From NCBI RefSeq assembly GCF_000004075.3, contig NC_026658.2:1984001-2048000 (forward strand): a stretch of 64,000 nucleotides of DNA, given 5' to 3'. Made by a program: the position numbers and the translations under genes. This document shows positions 38,137 to 51,089 of this stretch, piece after piece (position 1 is the first letter of the stretch; every line of letters starts with the position of its first letter). The notes beneath the pieces are model-generated. The model made no database searches. It was not told the DNA's origin and saw only the letters and a list, made by a program, of their open reading frames with translations. This DNA comes from Cucumis sativus (taxonomy: Eukaryota > Streptophyta > Magnoliopsida > Cucurbitales > Cucurbitaceae).

Positions 38137-41100
38137 ATGTTTTTTGCTTGTCCTATTCGAATACCGGCGCTTTCAATCACATTTGCTCGAAGAATTACAT
38201 GCAGCGCCATGTCGAAAGGAAGTTCGTCCTCCTTGCCAACAAGTTCGAACGAAGTCCCTCCAAACCCGGGTTCTTAAAATCTTCTACTCGATCATGTTTC
38301 ATTTTCCGCTTAATTCTTCCGTCTATGTTAATCTTATGGGTATTTCTTATCTGGGTTTTCACTGATTTTAGGAATTTCGAGTGTTAAGTCCTCGAATGGC
38401 GTTTCTGAGCCTGAAACTCGGGTATTTGTGAGGAGAAGAGTGAAAAAGATTGCAGAAAGTCAAGATAGTGGGTTTGAAGTTGAACCTAAAATCGACACTA
38501 AAGTAAGAGCTTCACCATTTTTCTTTTCATCTTCCAAATATATCTTTCATCCTGGAAAATGGGCCTTTTTAGCTTTAGATGGTCGTTTTTATGGCGGTTA
38601 CCTTTGTTAAGACTATACAGGCATATTGTTTTTCTTGGGTTTTGGGGTTTGGGCTTTTTACTCTCTGTGTGTCGCTCTCTGTTTCACTCATAGTTTAGTT
38701 GATGCATTCAGTTAATGCTATATAAGCTCACAAACATTCATAGCCTTGCCGGTATTGTATTCTAGAAACTTGTTTGATTAGATTATAATTCCTCTGTAGA
38801 CAAAAGTCAATGGCGAAAGTTAATTAGTTGAACTTCTTATCTTTTCACTGTACAGCGCTCCTGTCCTCCTAATATTGAAGATTTTGCATTCAAAAGAACA
38901 AAGGATTCCCCTGGATCAAGTAATTTCTTACCTAAGTAGCACTTTTGCTTGTATGAATTTAGCATTTCCACTGGATGACCAATGCATCCAAATTATGAGA
39001 ACCCTCCCATCTGACATCCTTTTTAATGAATTGGCACTGCAGGGAAGTTAAAGCCTCCTCTAGATCTTCTTCTCAACGGAATTGAAGATTCTAATCCAAC
39101 TACACATAAAGGCAAGGCAGAACGAGGTGATTGATAATTTTTTTTTCTCCGGTGGAATTTGTGCTGTGTATGCATTTAGTAGAGATTTGATGTGGCAAGT
39201 CACTGATTAAGAGAGTACATTCCCCCAGAATTTTGATTAGTTAATGTTAGGTTAGTTAAGTACTTAACGTAATTATTAGATAAGTTTCCTAAGAAAAACA
39301 ATGAATTATGGTATAGGTAAACCACCTGTGAATTGGGAAAAAGTTCTTAAAGGAATTCGGGAAATGAGGTCCTCTGAAGAAGCTCCAGTAGATACCATGG
39401 GATGTGGACGAGCTGGTAGTACTCTTCCTCCCAAGGTAAATTCCATATTTTGAATGGACACCCCAGTTTTACTTAGTGTAGTTGTATACTTCTTTTCAAG
39501 ATCTATTATCGTCTCAAGTTTGAACTTCAAATTTTTAGAGGCACGATGGATGGTTACTTTTTAACCTTTTGTTTCCTATCTTTCTTCACTTGATGCCAAG
39601 AAAATCTTTCAAGTAATCCTAAATGCTATCTCTGGCACGAACATTCATTTTTTTTTATGCATCATGAATCTGTGAATACATCAATAATCAGATGTGAAGA
39701 TGACATGATAACGCTTATATTACCAATCAGTAGCCTGTTGGTCTTTAGAAGTAAATACCTTTTGAATGATAGAGATTATGGTGGATCTGGCCACCAAAAT
39801 GTTTTCATCCCAGATTTAACAGGGGCACCAAGGAGCTAGCTAGGTGCTTTAGTAACACACTTCACGTTCTTTTTCTTTTGCTTTTTCTTTTTCTTTTTTT
39901 CTGTGGCCTTGCGGTCACTATATACTGATAACAGAAGACTCGTTGCTCTTTTCATAATTGTATTTGATATCTACAGCATTATATAAACCAATAACTACTC
40001 ATTTACTTTATTTATATTAGGAAAGAAGATTTGCTGTCTTGGCATCTTCTCTTCTCTCAAGCCAAACCAAAGACCACGTGACTCATGGCAAGTTCTTGTA
40101 CTCTGAAATCATTGGTTGATTATTTTAATTTAACACACTTTCCTTGACTGTTTCTGAAAATTCATATGATTATTGATTACTTGGTCTTTCAAGCAACCAG
40201 TAAACAAAATTTTTAAGGGGAGGAATGTTCCTTCACGCTTTGAATATCTGGTGGTTTTTTACCATTTCACCATTTCGAGAGGTTCACTCCTTGGCCAACA
40301 CCAACATCACTCCTGTAAGTACAACCATGATTTTATCCTCCATGTCTGGTGGTTCCCCTTTTGTCAGTTACCAAATGCCCGTGCTCTTATCTTTTTCAAC
40401 TTTCCTCCTTATGCTTTCATGATTCTTCCGTTGTGCCCCACAGTTTTTATGCCTCATTCTCAATTGTTCATCCAGCAATCAGCCTTTCTTTGGATGTTAT
40501 TCATGAGATCCTAACTCACTGACTGTAAACCTGCCAATTTGAAATTTTCCCTTCCAGAAATTACCAAAGAGTCAAAGAAAAAGACTGCCTGTACTGTTTT
40601 CAGAGTAGCTGTTACTATCTTTGATAGCTTTTAATAGGGTTTGATGTTGTTCTCAGAAACATGTTTTAACCCTTAAATCTTCGGTTAGGGACTATATTTT
40701 TTTTTTCCATATGATGGTGCTTTCTCAGTGCCTAAAAATGTCACCCTGCCATCAAATCCTGTATCATGAGATGGCAGAACAAAAGGAAATTCTGCTACGA
40801 ACATCAGTTGAACAAATTATTTTCTTAGCTTTTATTCCAGAACTACAGATTTAAATTACAGTTTTCTTGACGTACTTATAAGTTATTAATTATAATGTAT
40901 TGGGGTGGGATAACGGAAGAGTTCTAGCTTCAAAATGTCATGCCACCCCATTGTAAAATAAATGCCTTTCAATAAGTAATGGGAGCTGAAAGAACTAGTG
41001 TCTCGTGAGACTGCTGCCTTCAAGAGGTCTGGGCTCTTCTTCTGCACAATTCAGACTACTTCTCTTCTCCCGTCTCTAATTCCTATACTCCCCTATAACC

Positions 41101-43629
41101 GATTTCCCATAACTACCAGCAATCAACAGCGGATCGTTACAGCCCAGGAATTGTCAAACTACCTTTGCACCACCATCACTGACAGTAAAAATTGAACCCT
41201 CAAGCTGTCCTCTTGGCATGTTTGGAAGCAGGAAAGTCTATGAAGGAGAAACAACAGGCTCAGATATATAAGTTTTTTCTTCATGAATCATGATAATAAA
41301 ATAAGAATGTCAAAATTTTATATTTTGAAGGTATACTTTTAATTCTCAGGGCCGCACATTATTTGTTATTTCCCAAACCCAAAGATATCAAGCTCCCCCT
41401 TGTCTCTTCTAATATTTTTTTAATTGACAAAAGAACTTTCAGGAGTGCAGGAGCAGCATTGCGTCTCCAAGAAAGTGGTCTTCTTACAGCCGATGCCATG
41501 GACAAAGCTGATGAAGAAACCATTAAAAGTTTGATTTACCCGGTATTTGTTTTTGGAAATTATTGAGCCATGGCACATAAGTTTTCTCGTTGCATTTGAA
41601 TCACGTGAACAGAAATATCTGAAAAATAGCATTTATATTTGTATGGCTGTTCTGTTTTTCACTTCTTTTCTCAACGAATGTTCCACTTTCTGCCAATAAT
41701 TTAGAGTTTTTTTGTTATCCATCTTGCAGGTTGGATTTTATTCTACAAAGGCTAAGAATTTGAAGAAGATTGCAAGAATATGTCTTATGAAGTATGGTGG
41801 GGACATACCTAGATCATTGGCGGAGCTACTTCTGCTACCTGGGATAGGCCCTAAGATTGCACATTTGGTATGAATGATTGTAATTTTTTAGAAAAGAAGG
41901 AATTTACGCCGGGTAATGGGTATGCTTCCATGACTAATTATATTTCATATGTGGCATTTAGATCATGATTATGGCTTGGAACGATGTTCAGGGGATATGT
42001 GTAGACACTCATGTGCATCGCATTTGCAATCGGCTTGGATGGGTGTCTGGGAAAGGCTCAAAACAGGTAACGGTAGAGTGTGGAATGTGTACTCAACTCC
42101 ACTTGTTTACTAACATGAGTAAATTCTGACTTCAGATTTGAATATCTCTTTTTCCTAACTTCAAAATTTTGCTATGTTACTGGACTTGCCTCCCTCAAGT
42201 GAATCAAATTATTCCTCTTAAGTTGTTTCATTCAATAGATTCAACTTATTGTGGCAATTATTCTTGTCATATCACATATGATTGTTTCCAAACATGTCAT
42301 TGCTATAATTTACTTTCTTTTTTCCTTTCCTAGAAAACATCAACTCCTGAAGAAACTCGAGTAGGATTAGAACTGTGGCTGCCAAAAGAAGAATGGGTTC
42401 CAATTAATCCTCTTCTGGTATGTAATGTTCTTTCACAAATAGTTGCTGCCCTGGGTACCATGAGTCAATGAATTTGATGACATTGTTTCCTTGTAAATGT
42501 ACTGTACCTATACTTTACCCGTAAGCAGCGATATTCTTACTCATAATTGTGCATTTGTATATCTGTATATTCACACACGGTGTAGGATGTTTACCCCTTG
42601 GGAAAACACCCTACTGCATCTACAAATTTAGTATCTAGGTAACTTCTTATTGCTATTTGTAATGATTTATGCTGCTTTTAGTTCAAAGTACACTTGAGAA
42701 AATGATTTCCAAGTAAAAATTGCAGATATATTATCAATTTTATGAGTTAAACTAACTTTGGTAAAGTAAGGGTTTGTACTTGCTCTAATCATCTGCCATT
42801 TAAACTAGTGGCCTGGGAGAAATATGCTCTTCCCCATGCCTTTTTTTTCAACAATTTTCGTTGAAAAGAATCAAAGAATACACGAGCATAGAAAAAACCT
42901 GAGTTCACAACAAAGGTCACATTCCTATGCAGGAAAGGACTCTGACTATGCAAAATAACTACTATAGAATAGTTACAAAAGTCCTTTGAAACCAAAGCCC
43001 ATGAAAGAACATGAAAGCAAACGAGGGATCAAATCCTCGCTAAGGTGTTTAACCACCCCTCTAAAAGACATACTTTTCCACTCACGCCTAGAAGTCCAAA
43101 AGATCACACAAACATCCCATGAAACCATAAAAAGTGACCCTTCTCTCCACAAGTCAAATTGAGGTGGAACTCATCGATCATAGCATTAGGAATGCAATAG
43201 GCAAACAGAATTCTCAAGTTTTATACTGTACAAGTATACTTCAAATTGACAAAGTTCAATTGTTTTTTTTGTTAATGTCCTTCATTTTTAGGCTTCAGGT
43301 CTACTTTCTTTAAGCAATTAATGAGTTAGTGACTTGTGCTATTTTGCTTCCTATGATATGAAGTTTGTTGGGTTGTGTGGATTATAGGTTTAAGGAACAT
43401 TCTCCCCTATAATTTCTTATTACATCTCCATTTATTGATTATTTCTTTAATTATTTTTTTTAATCATTGTTGGCATGTGAAACAGGTTGGATTTGGACAG
43501 ACTATTTGCACTCCCCTTAGACCCAAATGTGGAAATTGCAGTGTTAGTGACCTATGCCCATCCGCATTCAAAGAGTCTTCAAGCCCATCTCCCAAATTAA
43601 AGGGTTCAAGTTCTACCAAAAAGTTATGA
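38137..43629 (+). CDS. NTH1: Endonuclease III homologue (bifunctional DNA glycosylase/AP lyase)
   Basis: Base-excision repair enzyme removing oxidised pyrimidines and cutting the abasic site; plant members act in chloroplast and nucleus. Eleven exons: 38137-38269, 38372-38502, about 38856-38919, 39043-39126, 39317-39435, 40021-40087, 41451-41542, 41730-41867, 41962-42066, 42334-42417, 43486-43629; 386 residues. The first about 35 residues ([19 protein letters not shown], then [10 protein letters not shown]) look like a transit peptide. The helix-hairpin-helix is [12 protein letters not shown] with the catalytic lysine; the catalytic Asp is in [15 protein letters not shown]. The 4Fe-4S loop is [17 protein letters not shown] (C-x6-C-x2-C-x5-C). 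Exon 6 ends with a GC donor (catg, then gcaagt), and exon 7 has two AG acceptors eight bases apart; only the downstream one keeps frame. Convergent with the farnesyltransferase gene. Confidence 0.92.
42789..43170 (-). mobile_element. LINE 3' end fragment in NTH1 intron 10
   Basis: On the minus strand this reads, with interruptions, as text typical of the tail of plant L1-type ORF2 proteins: [20 protein letters not shown], then [10 protein letters not shown], followed by a short non-coding tail. It sits wholly inside intron 10 in antisense to NTH1. A frame of 68 codons remains open (42995-42789). A 5'-truncated, dead insertion is normal for LINEs. The assignment is from memory of such tails in cucurbit introns, so only moderately sure. 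Confidence 0.5.
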
Positions 43630-45332
43630 TCATCTTTCCGTGTGGATGAATATATTTACTAGTCATACATTTCCCTCCAAGTTTTTGCTTTTCTATCTTT
43701 TTTTTTGGGCACCATAATGGTTTAGAGATTTAGAGCTTCCATTATGGTTTCTATCACCAAGTGTTGATAGATAGATAGATAGGTGGATATTGAAGGATCT
43801 CAATTGGTCAGTGTTGTGTAGAACAAACATTGTTACTGATGTTATGATGTATTGATGTTCTTGGTACATGTCGTACATACCATAATTTCTTCATCATTAT
43901 TATCGACTAATTCTTCATGGAACTGTTTTGTGATGCAATGTCACTGAGAATTTATAGACTTTTGTTTTACAGAAAAAAAAGATCTTTGTTATCAATTTTG
44001 GATTGGAACGTATTTGAATTTGAAGCTACGTTTTTCTTGGAGAGTATCTTCAACACCTCTAGCTTGGCGCTTAAATACACATACAAGTTAGCTTGGATTT
44101 ATATATGGCACGCTTAATCTACCCTTATCTTTTAACACATGTTTTACAGACATTTTGTTTTCTATGCATATCTAAATTTGGTATCAATATAAGGTTCCTT
44201 TGGAGGAACTCTTGTTCATGGACGACTCAGAGAAAAGAAACGTGGGGTTTGAATGGTAAGCAAATTGTCTTTTAAGATAGTTAAAAATAAGTGCAAATTG
44301 ATATGAATACTAAACAAAAACTCTTTTACTTCCAAATTTATTCAATGCATTTAAACAGACTGTCATAATATGTTGATAATACTCTTGTTAGTAATTTCAA
44401 ATTTCTTAGTGTTGAACTCTCAGTTTGCATGCCTTCCTTCATTTAGAGCAAGTTAACTTCATTGGCTATTATCATTGATGCTAGTTTCATATCCACATAA
44501 GTGAAACACATTGTATCTTTAGTGCTCTTGACCAAAGTGGTGTCTAGCTAAGCTAGGGTAATATTGCATAGTTTGTCAATGAAATGAGTTTTCGGTACCT
44601 ATATGTAACTAATATAATACTATAGCAAACACAGGCTTAATTAGGTCCGAGTTTAGTAGGCCGATGTTGCTCCTTCACTTTCAATCCTAGGGGCACATAG
44701 ACGGCCCTCCCCAACAATAATAGTAATGGATGAGTTGAAACTACCGTTGGCATTGCTACTAAGAATTTACATCTTTTAAGGTTATAACTTTGAACCTCTA
44801 TGGCCTGTGGCAGGTCATTTTGTTGACTAGATGCTTTAGCTTTAGTTGATAGAGTTGAGCTGAGATGATCATTCTTGACTTGAAATCATCGTGTTTTTTA
44901 AATTTTCTTACCTATTTTTGCAATGCCACATACAAATAAACCTGTCTGGGAAAAAAAGTCATAATATCAAATATATCATACCCGATATTAATATTAATTT
45001 AATCATTCTCGGGGTATATAGCAGCATAATATACACAAGTACAAATTGCGAAAGAATTATAAAGATATTGAATGTACAAAACTTGGTTTGATATTACCTG
45101 TTTTCAGTATACAAGCGAAATAGACAGTGGCTTGCCATCTAGCAAAAGAGTTTTTCTTTTTTCTTTTTAATTCTTTTGTCAATCACGTTGAATTAGAGAG
45201 TTATCTTTAGTGGCAGAGTACTATTCTCAAGATTTGGTCACCAAAAAACTGTGGATGTTGAATCCAATTCTCAACAGTGAACATTAAAATGAACCTTGAG
45301 GATGGCTAAAATGAGCTGATGAATTGAACTTG
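43630..45332. other. Intergenic between convergent NTH1 and farnesyltransferase
   Basis: 3' flanks of two convergent genes. A short GATA microsatellite lies at about 43767-43782. Open frames at 43917-44275 and 44891-45091 are AT-rich and unrecognised. Confidence 0.55.
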
Positions 45333-48300
45333 TTACTGAGGAAGCTTACTCTTCTGCCAGAGCCAATAGTTAACTCGGATTGGATCAACACGTTCCAAGA
45401 TTAAACATGCAGTTTTGGCTAGGTTGGAATCTGTTTGATTGTCGTCTGGTACCCTCAAAGCATCAACAGCATCTCTGAACGCTTGGGTTGACGGGAAACC
45501 ATGGGAGAGAAGATCCAACAGGGTGCTCAAAGCAAACACAAAGTTAATTCTACTTCCCAAAACTTTCAAACAGACTGAAGAAACTTGAGGAGCAATAATC
45601 CATGACTGTGTGTCACCGGCATAAAGTCCGCGCAGATATCTCCAAGAACTCTCATTTTCAGGATGAGCAAGAATGGCTTCAACAGTATAATTCACTTCAG
45701 ATTCTCGCATGGATTTTAGGCCACCCAGTAAGGGAGATCTGGTTATGACAAAGTATCTCTACCACAAACAAAAAAGTGCAAGAAGGATTAAACTAATACT
45801 CTGAAAGAGATTAACTTGAGGTATATCGTTATTTAAGATTTCTTATGAAAGAAGATTATGTGTCAAACAGAAATTAGACGCCAACCATGTCAGAAAGAAT
45901 TCAAGATACTTACCAAAACTAGAGGATGAAAATAATAAAGTAATTACAAGTTCAGCGGAAAGATTTTAGTTATATCCCTGACTCCTCCATTCAATATCTC
46001 ACACAAAATTTTTAGTAGAAACAAGACAGTGAAGTCATTGACACCAGGGTTTCTCTGTCGCTCCAGATAAATTTGTTTCTTGAAATATGTGTTTGTCCCT
46101 TTTTTAGAAGAATTGAAAGAAACAGTCGCCTCTACAATAATGTGAAGCATGAGTTAACATCTTTTTATTGACTTTTTTTCTCTTAGATCTTGGAGCAAGC
46201 TAACGCCTTTTACTTTGCTCAATGAAAGCTTGATTTCTTTTTTAAAATAAAAATAATAAATAAAAAGATTTCACCATTCAATGAAAAGGTTATTATTTCT
46301 AAATAACTATTAAAAAGAAAGGGGAAAAGAATTCTGCCTAAGTTACTATATTTGGAAATTTGAACCACCTAACTTTCACAAACTTATCTTCATCTTATGC
46401 CAAAAACACTATTTTTAACCACCCAACTCTGCACATATTCCTAATGAAGCGCCTCCACATCAAAAAAATACTTCCTTTTCCAGCTATTTGGATTAAACTC
46501 AAGGAGCAAGGAGCAGATATGAAGTATGCGCTAACCTGATTCCATGCAGAATTATTAAAAACATCTTCCTTTAGAAGCTCGTGACAATAGTCAAGTTCAT
46601 CTTCCCATCCACCCAGTGCCTGAAGAACCCACTGCATTATAATTAAATAAACCGTGTCACTAAGGTCTGGATGGGAAACAAATTACATTGCATAGATTAA
46701 AATACAATAACAAATGGTAGTAGATTGGAGATCAAACCTGTCTATGAGACCAAGCATGATAATTTTTGGAATCAAGGGAGATAATCTTTCTGGTGAATTC
46801 AAGCTCTTTGTTTGCAGCATCAGTTCCCAGTTTCTGAGCAACCCATCTCCTATGATGCCTGCAAAGATATTTCATAAAGATTCATGCAGGCCTATTCTGA
46901 CGGAAGAGAGGATGAAAAGAACAAGTAGATCATAAATATAATGTCCGACGACATTTGAAAATCTTGACCATTCATCATGAGGGTAAAACCTTTCCAAGCT
47001 TTCTTAGCAGTCTACCCTGACTTCTGCCTTTCCACAAAGAACTTTCCATAATGATAGTCCCTCCTCTTCGTTACTGTTTGTTGCCACTGCCACTCATACA
47101 AAATATGAGAAGCCCATAAAAAGGGAACCAACTACACTAGAAGCTATTTGGAAAGTTGGAATGTAATTAGATTACTGGGAATTGATGGGTGTTGGGATGC
47201 TTGAGGAATCATGGATAGAACAAAAATGGGATTGTGAAGCGTCAAAACAGTAGAAAAGTGGATTGGGTTGAGAATTGTTGGAACAAAATGAATTTAGTAT
47301 TACAAATCAACCCTAAAACACACAATCCTAACGTGAATTTTAGATTACATACAATATAGACTCATCCCATTACTATCTTCCAAACAGCCCATTAAAGGGG
47401 CTTCAATCATGTAAATGACACCTAGTGTATGATTACAAAAATGCCTAAACACTGATGCCCAAAGGAAAACTGAGAATCTAACAAGGGACCAAACATCACG
47501 GGATGAAATCTCTCTCCCCTAAAGATTCTATTCTTTCTTTCACCTCACATCTAAAAACCCCACAGAATAGCACATGCTCCAATCTGCCAAAGCTCAAATA
47601 TTAAATTTGTTTTGATGATAAACTGATAAGAGATAACTTAACATAAGGAAAAAGCTACAGTGCTTTCATAAATTAAGTATGAATAAACAGTAAACAAACA
47701 GTCTTCTTTATTATAGACACATCTTTAATATCAATCAAAAGATTAAAATTTAGAAAAGAAAAGAAAAACTTCAAGCTCATTAATTCAAACATTAGGCTGA
47801 CCATATCTGATAGTTTTTGGTGTTAGACTCAGCAATGTTGTCAAGGAAATTTAGTTCATCATGCAAATCAACATTAAGAGCCTCGAGTATCAAACGCCTG
47901 AAATGCCAAACCTACATAGAAGAAAGAACTTCATTTACTGACTTATAAAGGTAAAAGTAAATGAACGACCTTATATCAAAGCACATTACAACAAGCGTAG
48001 GTTTTAGAATGATCTGTATTTAGGTTGAATTAAAAAGTCTACAGGCTTTTAATAAAATAAATTGAAGTTTGAATTTAGTTCATAAGGCTGAATTGACAAG
48101 TGCTGCACCACTAAATGTAATAATTAATTGACATCAAAGGATTTTTCATGACAAAGAAAGAAGCCCAGAGGAATTATTGGATACACCATCTTTACGGATT
48201 CTTATTGCTGTAAAATCTTTTGCCTTTTTGCAACCATAATATTGATAAACTGTAGAAATTTTTTTGTAACTTCACAGGACGGTCTTTTTTTTTTTTTTTT

Positions 48301-49386
48301 TGTAACATTTCATATCATCAATGGAATTATCTCCTATCTAAGAGAAACAAATAAAGTAACTAAAAATATTAGTTCAAAAGGTAGAACTAGTACTAGATAT
48401 CACATCCTTGCTAAGCCACTCAGGAACTCAAACTCATCTTATACACTACAAAGTCAACTTCTGTTAAATCAAATCCGAGGAAAAGAAACGTTTCAACATG
48501 ATGAGACGGAGTTTCTCAAGTTACAGCTTGTTAGAGCTTTTATGCTTCCTGCGGACGGAAGGAACAACCAAATATCCAACAGCAAATCCCTCTCTGTGGA
48601 AAGGATCTATGAGTTTGTTTTATTCAAGCTTCAACTTGGTACAAATATTTGTTCTCTCCTTTAACAAATTCTAGCTTAACTGGTCTTTTGGCAAATTGGA
48701 AGGTTTTCCTGTAAAAATCATTTGGCTTTGGGAAATGGCAAAAAAGTTGGGATGCTTCGGCTCTTTGAATCTCTCTAAACTAGCCAAACAATAGTACAAA
48801 ATCCTTTCAAATAAACAAGTAAGCAAACATAAAAGCCCAAAATACACAATCTTTGATTCTCCTAAGAATAAAAAAACACTCCAACCAAGGCCTCAAGGTT
48901 AAGAAGCATGAGAAGAACACGCATTAGTTGTAGTATACATTATCAAAATATTGAATAACTAAACACACTCCCTTTTCCGTATAAACATTGCAATAGCTAG
49001 TTCAAGTCAAGGAAACATCAAGTTGGAATTTTAGAAATTGCCCGACCCCAAACGAAGCAGATCATCAGTCACTCTCATCCACTCCAGTCCTTGTCCAACT
49101 CCAAACATAAATCCAATCAGGCATCAAACACAAAAATAAAAAAGAGGGTAAAAGAAATTACAGTGTAATTGCCAGGATTCATAGCAATAGCTTCCGCAGT
49201 GAGATGGAGAGAACGAGGAGAACGCTCATCTGCTCGATAAACAGCTCGGAAGTAACCCATGAGCTCAGAGAAGTCTTCTTTGTAGGCAATCGCCACAATC
49301 GGATTGGGACCATCGTCCTGCGGAAGCGGAGTTACGTCGCACCACTCTCGTCGCTCGCTGATGGGTAAGGTGTCATCGAAATCCAT
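45333..49386 (-). CDS. FTA: Protein farnesyltransferase/geranylgeranyltransferase type-1 alpha subunit
   Basis: Shared alpha subunit of the CaaX prenyltransferases (PLURIPETALA in Arabidopsis); cytosolic, pairs with either beta subunit to attach farnesyl or geranylgeranyl groups. Exons, in gene order: 49386-49162, 47911-47802, 46858-46738, 46631-46536, 45758-45333; 325 residues, matching the family. The five prenyltransferase-alpha repeats are visible: [51 protein letters not shown] and [12 protein letters not shown]. The start is the ATG at 49386 ([15 protein letters not shown]); the longer frame upstream begins only with TTG. Exon 1 and its promoter have been copied twice, to 19342-19564 and to about 56525-56700, both dead. 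This is the only complete copy. Confidence 0.94.
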
Positions 49387-49946
49387 GGATATTGCTGGGA
49401 AAACACGCAATCGGAACCAGAAAAGTTGAGGAAAGATGAAGAATCAGAGATTGAGTGGAAGGAAATTAGGGATCGTGAAGAGTTTCCTGAGTAAGACTGT
49501 GCTTCCACTTCCCATTGTAGTTCAACCCTCCGAGACCACACAGCTTACGGTACAAAGAAACGATTAGTGATTCTTCTACTTCTCTATATACACTAAACAA
49601 ATACAAAAGTTTAGGGATATTTCTTTTTCCTTTTTCATATAATATTAAATCACTAAATGTATATACTTATAACCTATCACTTTATGTACTTATACATAAA
49701 TAAAGGTTGTTTATATTAATTAATCACATTTTCAAAGTATATATACTATTAGGAGTTGGAAAAGGATATTACAAAATTTACTGCAAGTTAATTTCATCAC
49801 TTCAACTCCTACTTCTCCTATGATTTGGAAACCTTTCCAAGGTAATATTGGTTTTGTTATTCCTTATAAATGCCCCATTTGTGTCATAGTATTTGAATTT
49901 AAAAAAAAAAAAGATAACTCAACAATAATCGAGAGGTGTTTTGATA
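49387..49946. promoter_or_regulatory. Bidirectional promoter of FTA and MYB B
   Basis: 560 bases between two divergent ATGs. It includes the FTA 5' UTR (about 49387-49540) and a TATAAA at 49865-49870 about 80 bases ahead of MYB B. Its homologue at 18798-19341 is inverted. Confidence 0.65.
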
Positions 49947-51089
49947 ATGGCAGAAAATAAGAATGTGTCTTTTCCTCATTCTTCTGGTTTTTCTCTTCAT
50001 ACTCCAACCAGTCCATCTAATTTTGATCAAAATTCAGTTACATTGGGTCCGAATATAGATGATAATTATAAGATGCCATTGGAGTTTTCTTCATGTAATT
50101 GGATAGATAATGCAAGGTTGGAGCAACTACCAGCGATGGAAGAGACTAGTTTGAGAAGGGTGAATCATGGTTTATCATTAACAAATCCCAACGGTAACTT
50201 TGAAACTACACAATATTACCCTTCTTTCCCTCAATTTAATGGTCTCAATGATAACTTTGAAACTCCACAATTTTACCATCCTTCTTATACTCAATTTAAT
50301 GATCCCAACAATAACTACAACAACATGGGTGATGCTTTTCTTTGTTCTCCTTCTACTCTTTCAACAATGCATAACTCATCTAATGATTCTATTAGATATA
50401 ATAATGGTTTTCTCTCTGATGTCGTCAATTCCAACTCCACTAAAACAACCATGACATTTGAAAACGGTTGTTCTTTTGACTCCAATTTGAATAATCCTTC
50501 TCTCTTTCATGATCCTCAAACATCACATTTTTGCTCTCCTTCCACTTTTTCAATGACTCATAATAATGGTCAATTTGCTGACTCCACTAGTTATACTGGT
50601 TTGCTTTCCGACATCCCTACCCAAATGATCAGACCACATGTTCCAACAATATCTTTGTCAACGACAAATTTGTTGCCATCGTCATCATTACCGCCACAAC
50701 CGCTATTGTCACAAAACTCATTGAAGATAAGAAACAACTCCACAAATTGGAGCATAAGGGAGCACAAGTACGTATATAACAATACAAATATAATATATGC
50801 AACTCATCTAAGTTATTTACTAATACATACATATTATTGCAGATTATTTCTAGCAGGGATGCAACTTTTAGGCCAAGGTGCATGGAAAAAAATTGCAAAC
50901 TACGTGGTGGTTACAAAAACACACACACAAGTGGCTAGTCATGCACAGAAGTACTTTCTTCGCCAGACCTCACAAAAGCATAAGAGGACAAGTATTCATG
51001 ATATCACCACTGCCGAGCCTGAATTTTTTGCTCTAGCGGAATCACGTATAGCGCAACACATGAAGCATCTCAACAAAAATGATCAATAA
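49947..51089 (+). CDS. MYB-related transcription factor B (SHAQKYF class)
   Basis: Near-identical twin of MYB A. Exon 1 is 49947-50767 and exon 2 is 50843-51089, giving 355 residues. Same plan: long Asn/Ser/Thr-rich N-terminus with FETTQYYPSF and FETPQFYHPS units, then one MYB repeat (NWSIREH, GQGAWKKIANYV, TQVASHAQKYF) near residues 266-316, ending HLNKNDQ. The ATG at 49947 is chosen; the frame starts upstream with TTG. It differs from MYB A at scattered residues in the first 70 (for example two residues fewer near LEFSSCNW) and near the C-terminus, while the middle is almost unchanged. The 75-base intron is free of stops in frame, as in MYB A. Shares a promoter region with FTA. Confidence 0.88.
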   Translation: MAENKNVSFPHSSGFSLHTPTSPSNFDQNSVTLGPNIDDNYKMPLEFSSCNWIDNARLEQLPAMEETSLRRVNHGLSLTNPNGNFETTQYYPSFPQFNGLNDNFETPQFYHPSYTQFNDPNNNYNNMGDAFLCSPSTLSTMHNSSNDSIRYNNGFLSDVVNSNSTKTTMTFENGCSFDSNLNNPSLFHDPQTSHFCSPSTFSMTHNNGQFADSTSYTGLLSDIPTQMIRPHVPTISLSTTNLLPSSSLPPQPLLSQNSLKIRNNSTNWSIREHKYVYNNTNIIYATHLSYLLIHTYYCRLFLAGMQLLGQGAWKKIANYVVVTKTHTQVASHAQKYFLRQTSQKHKRTSIHDITTAEPEFFALAESRIAQHMKHLNKNDQ

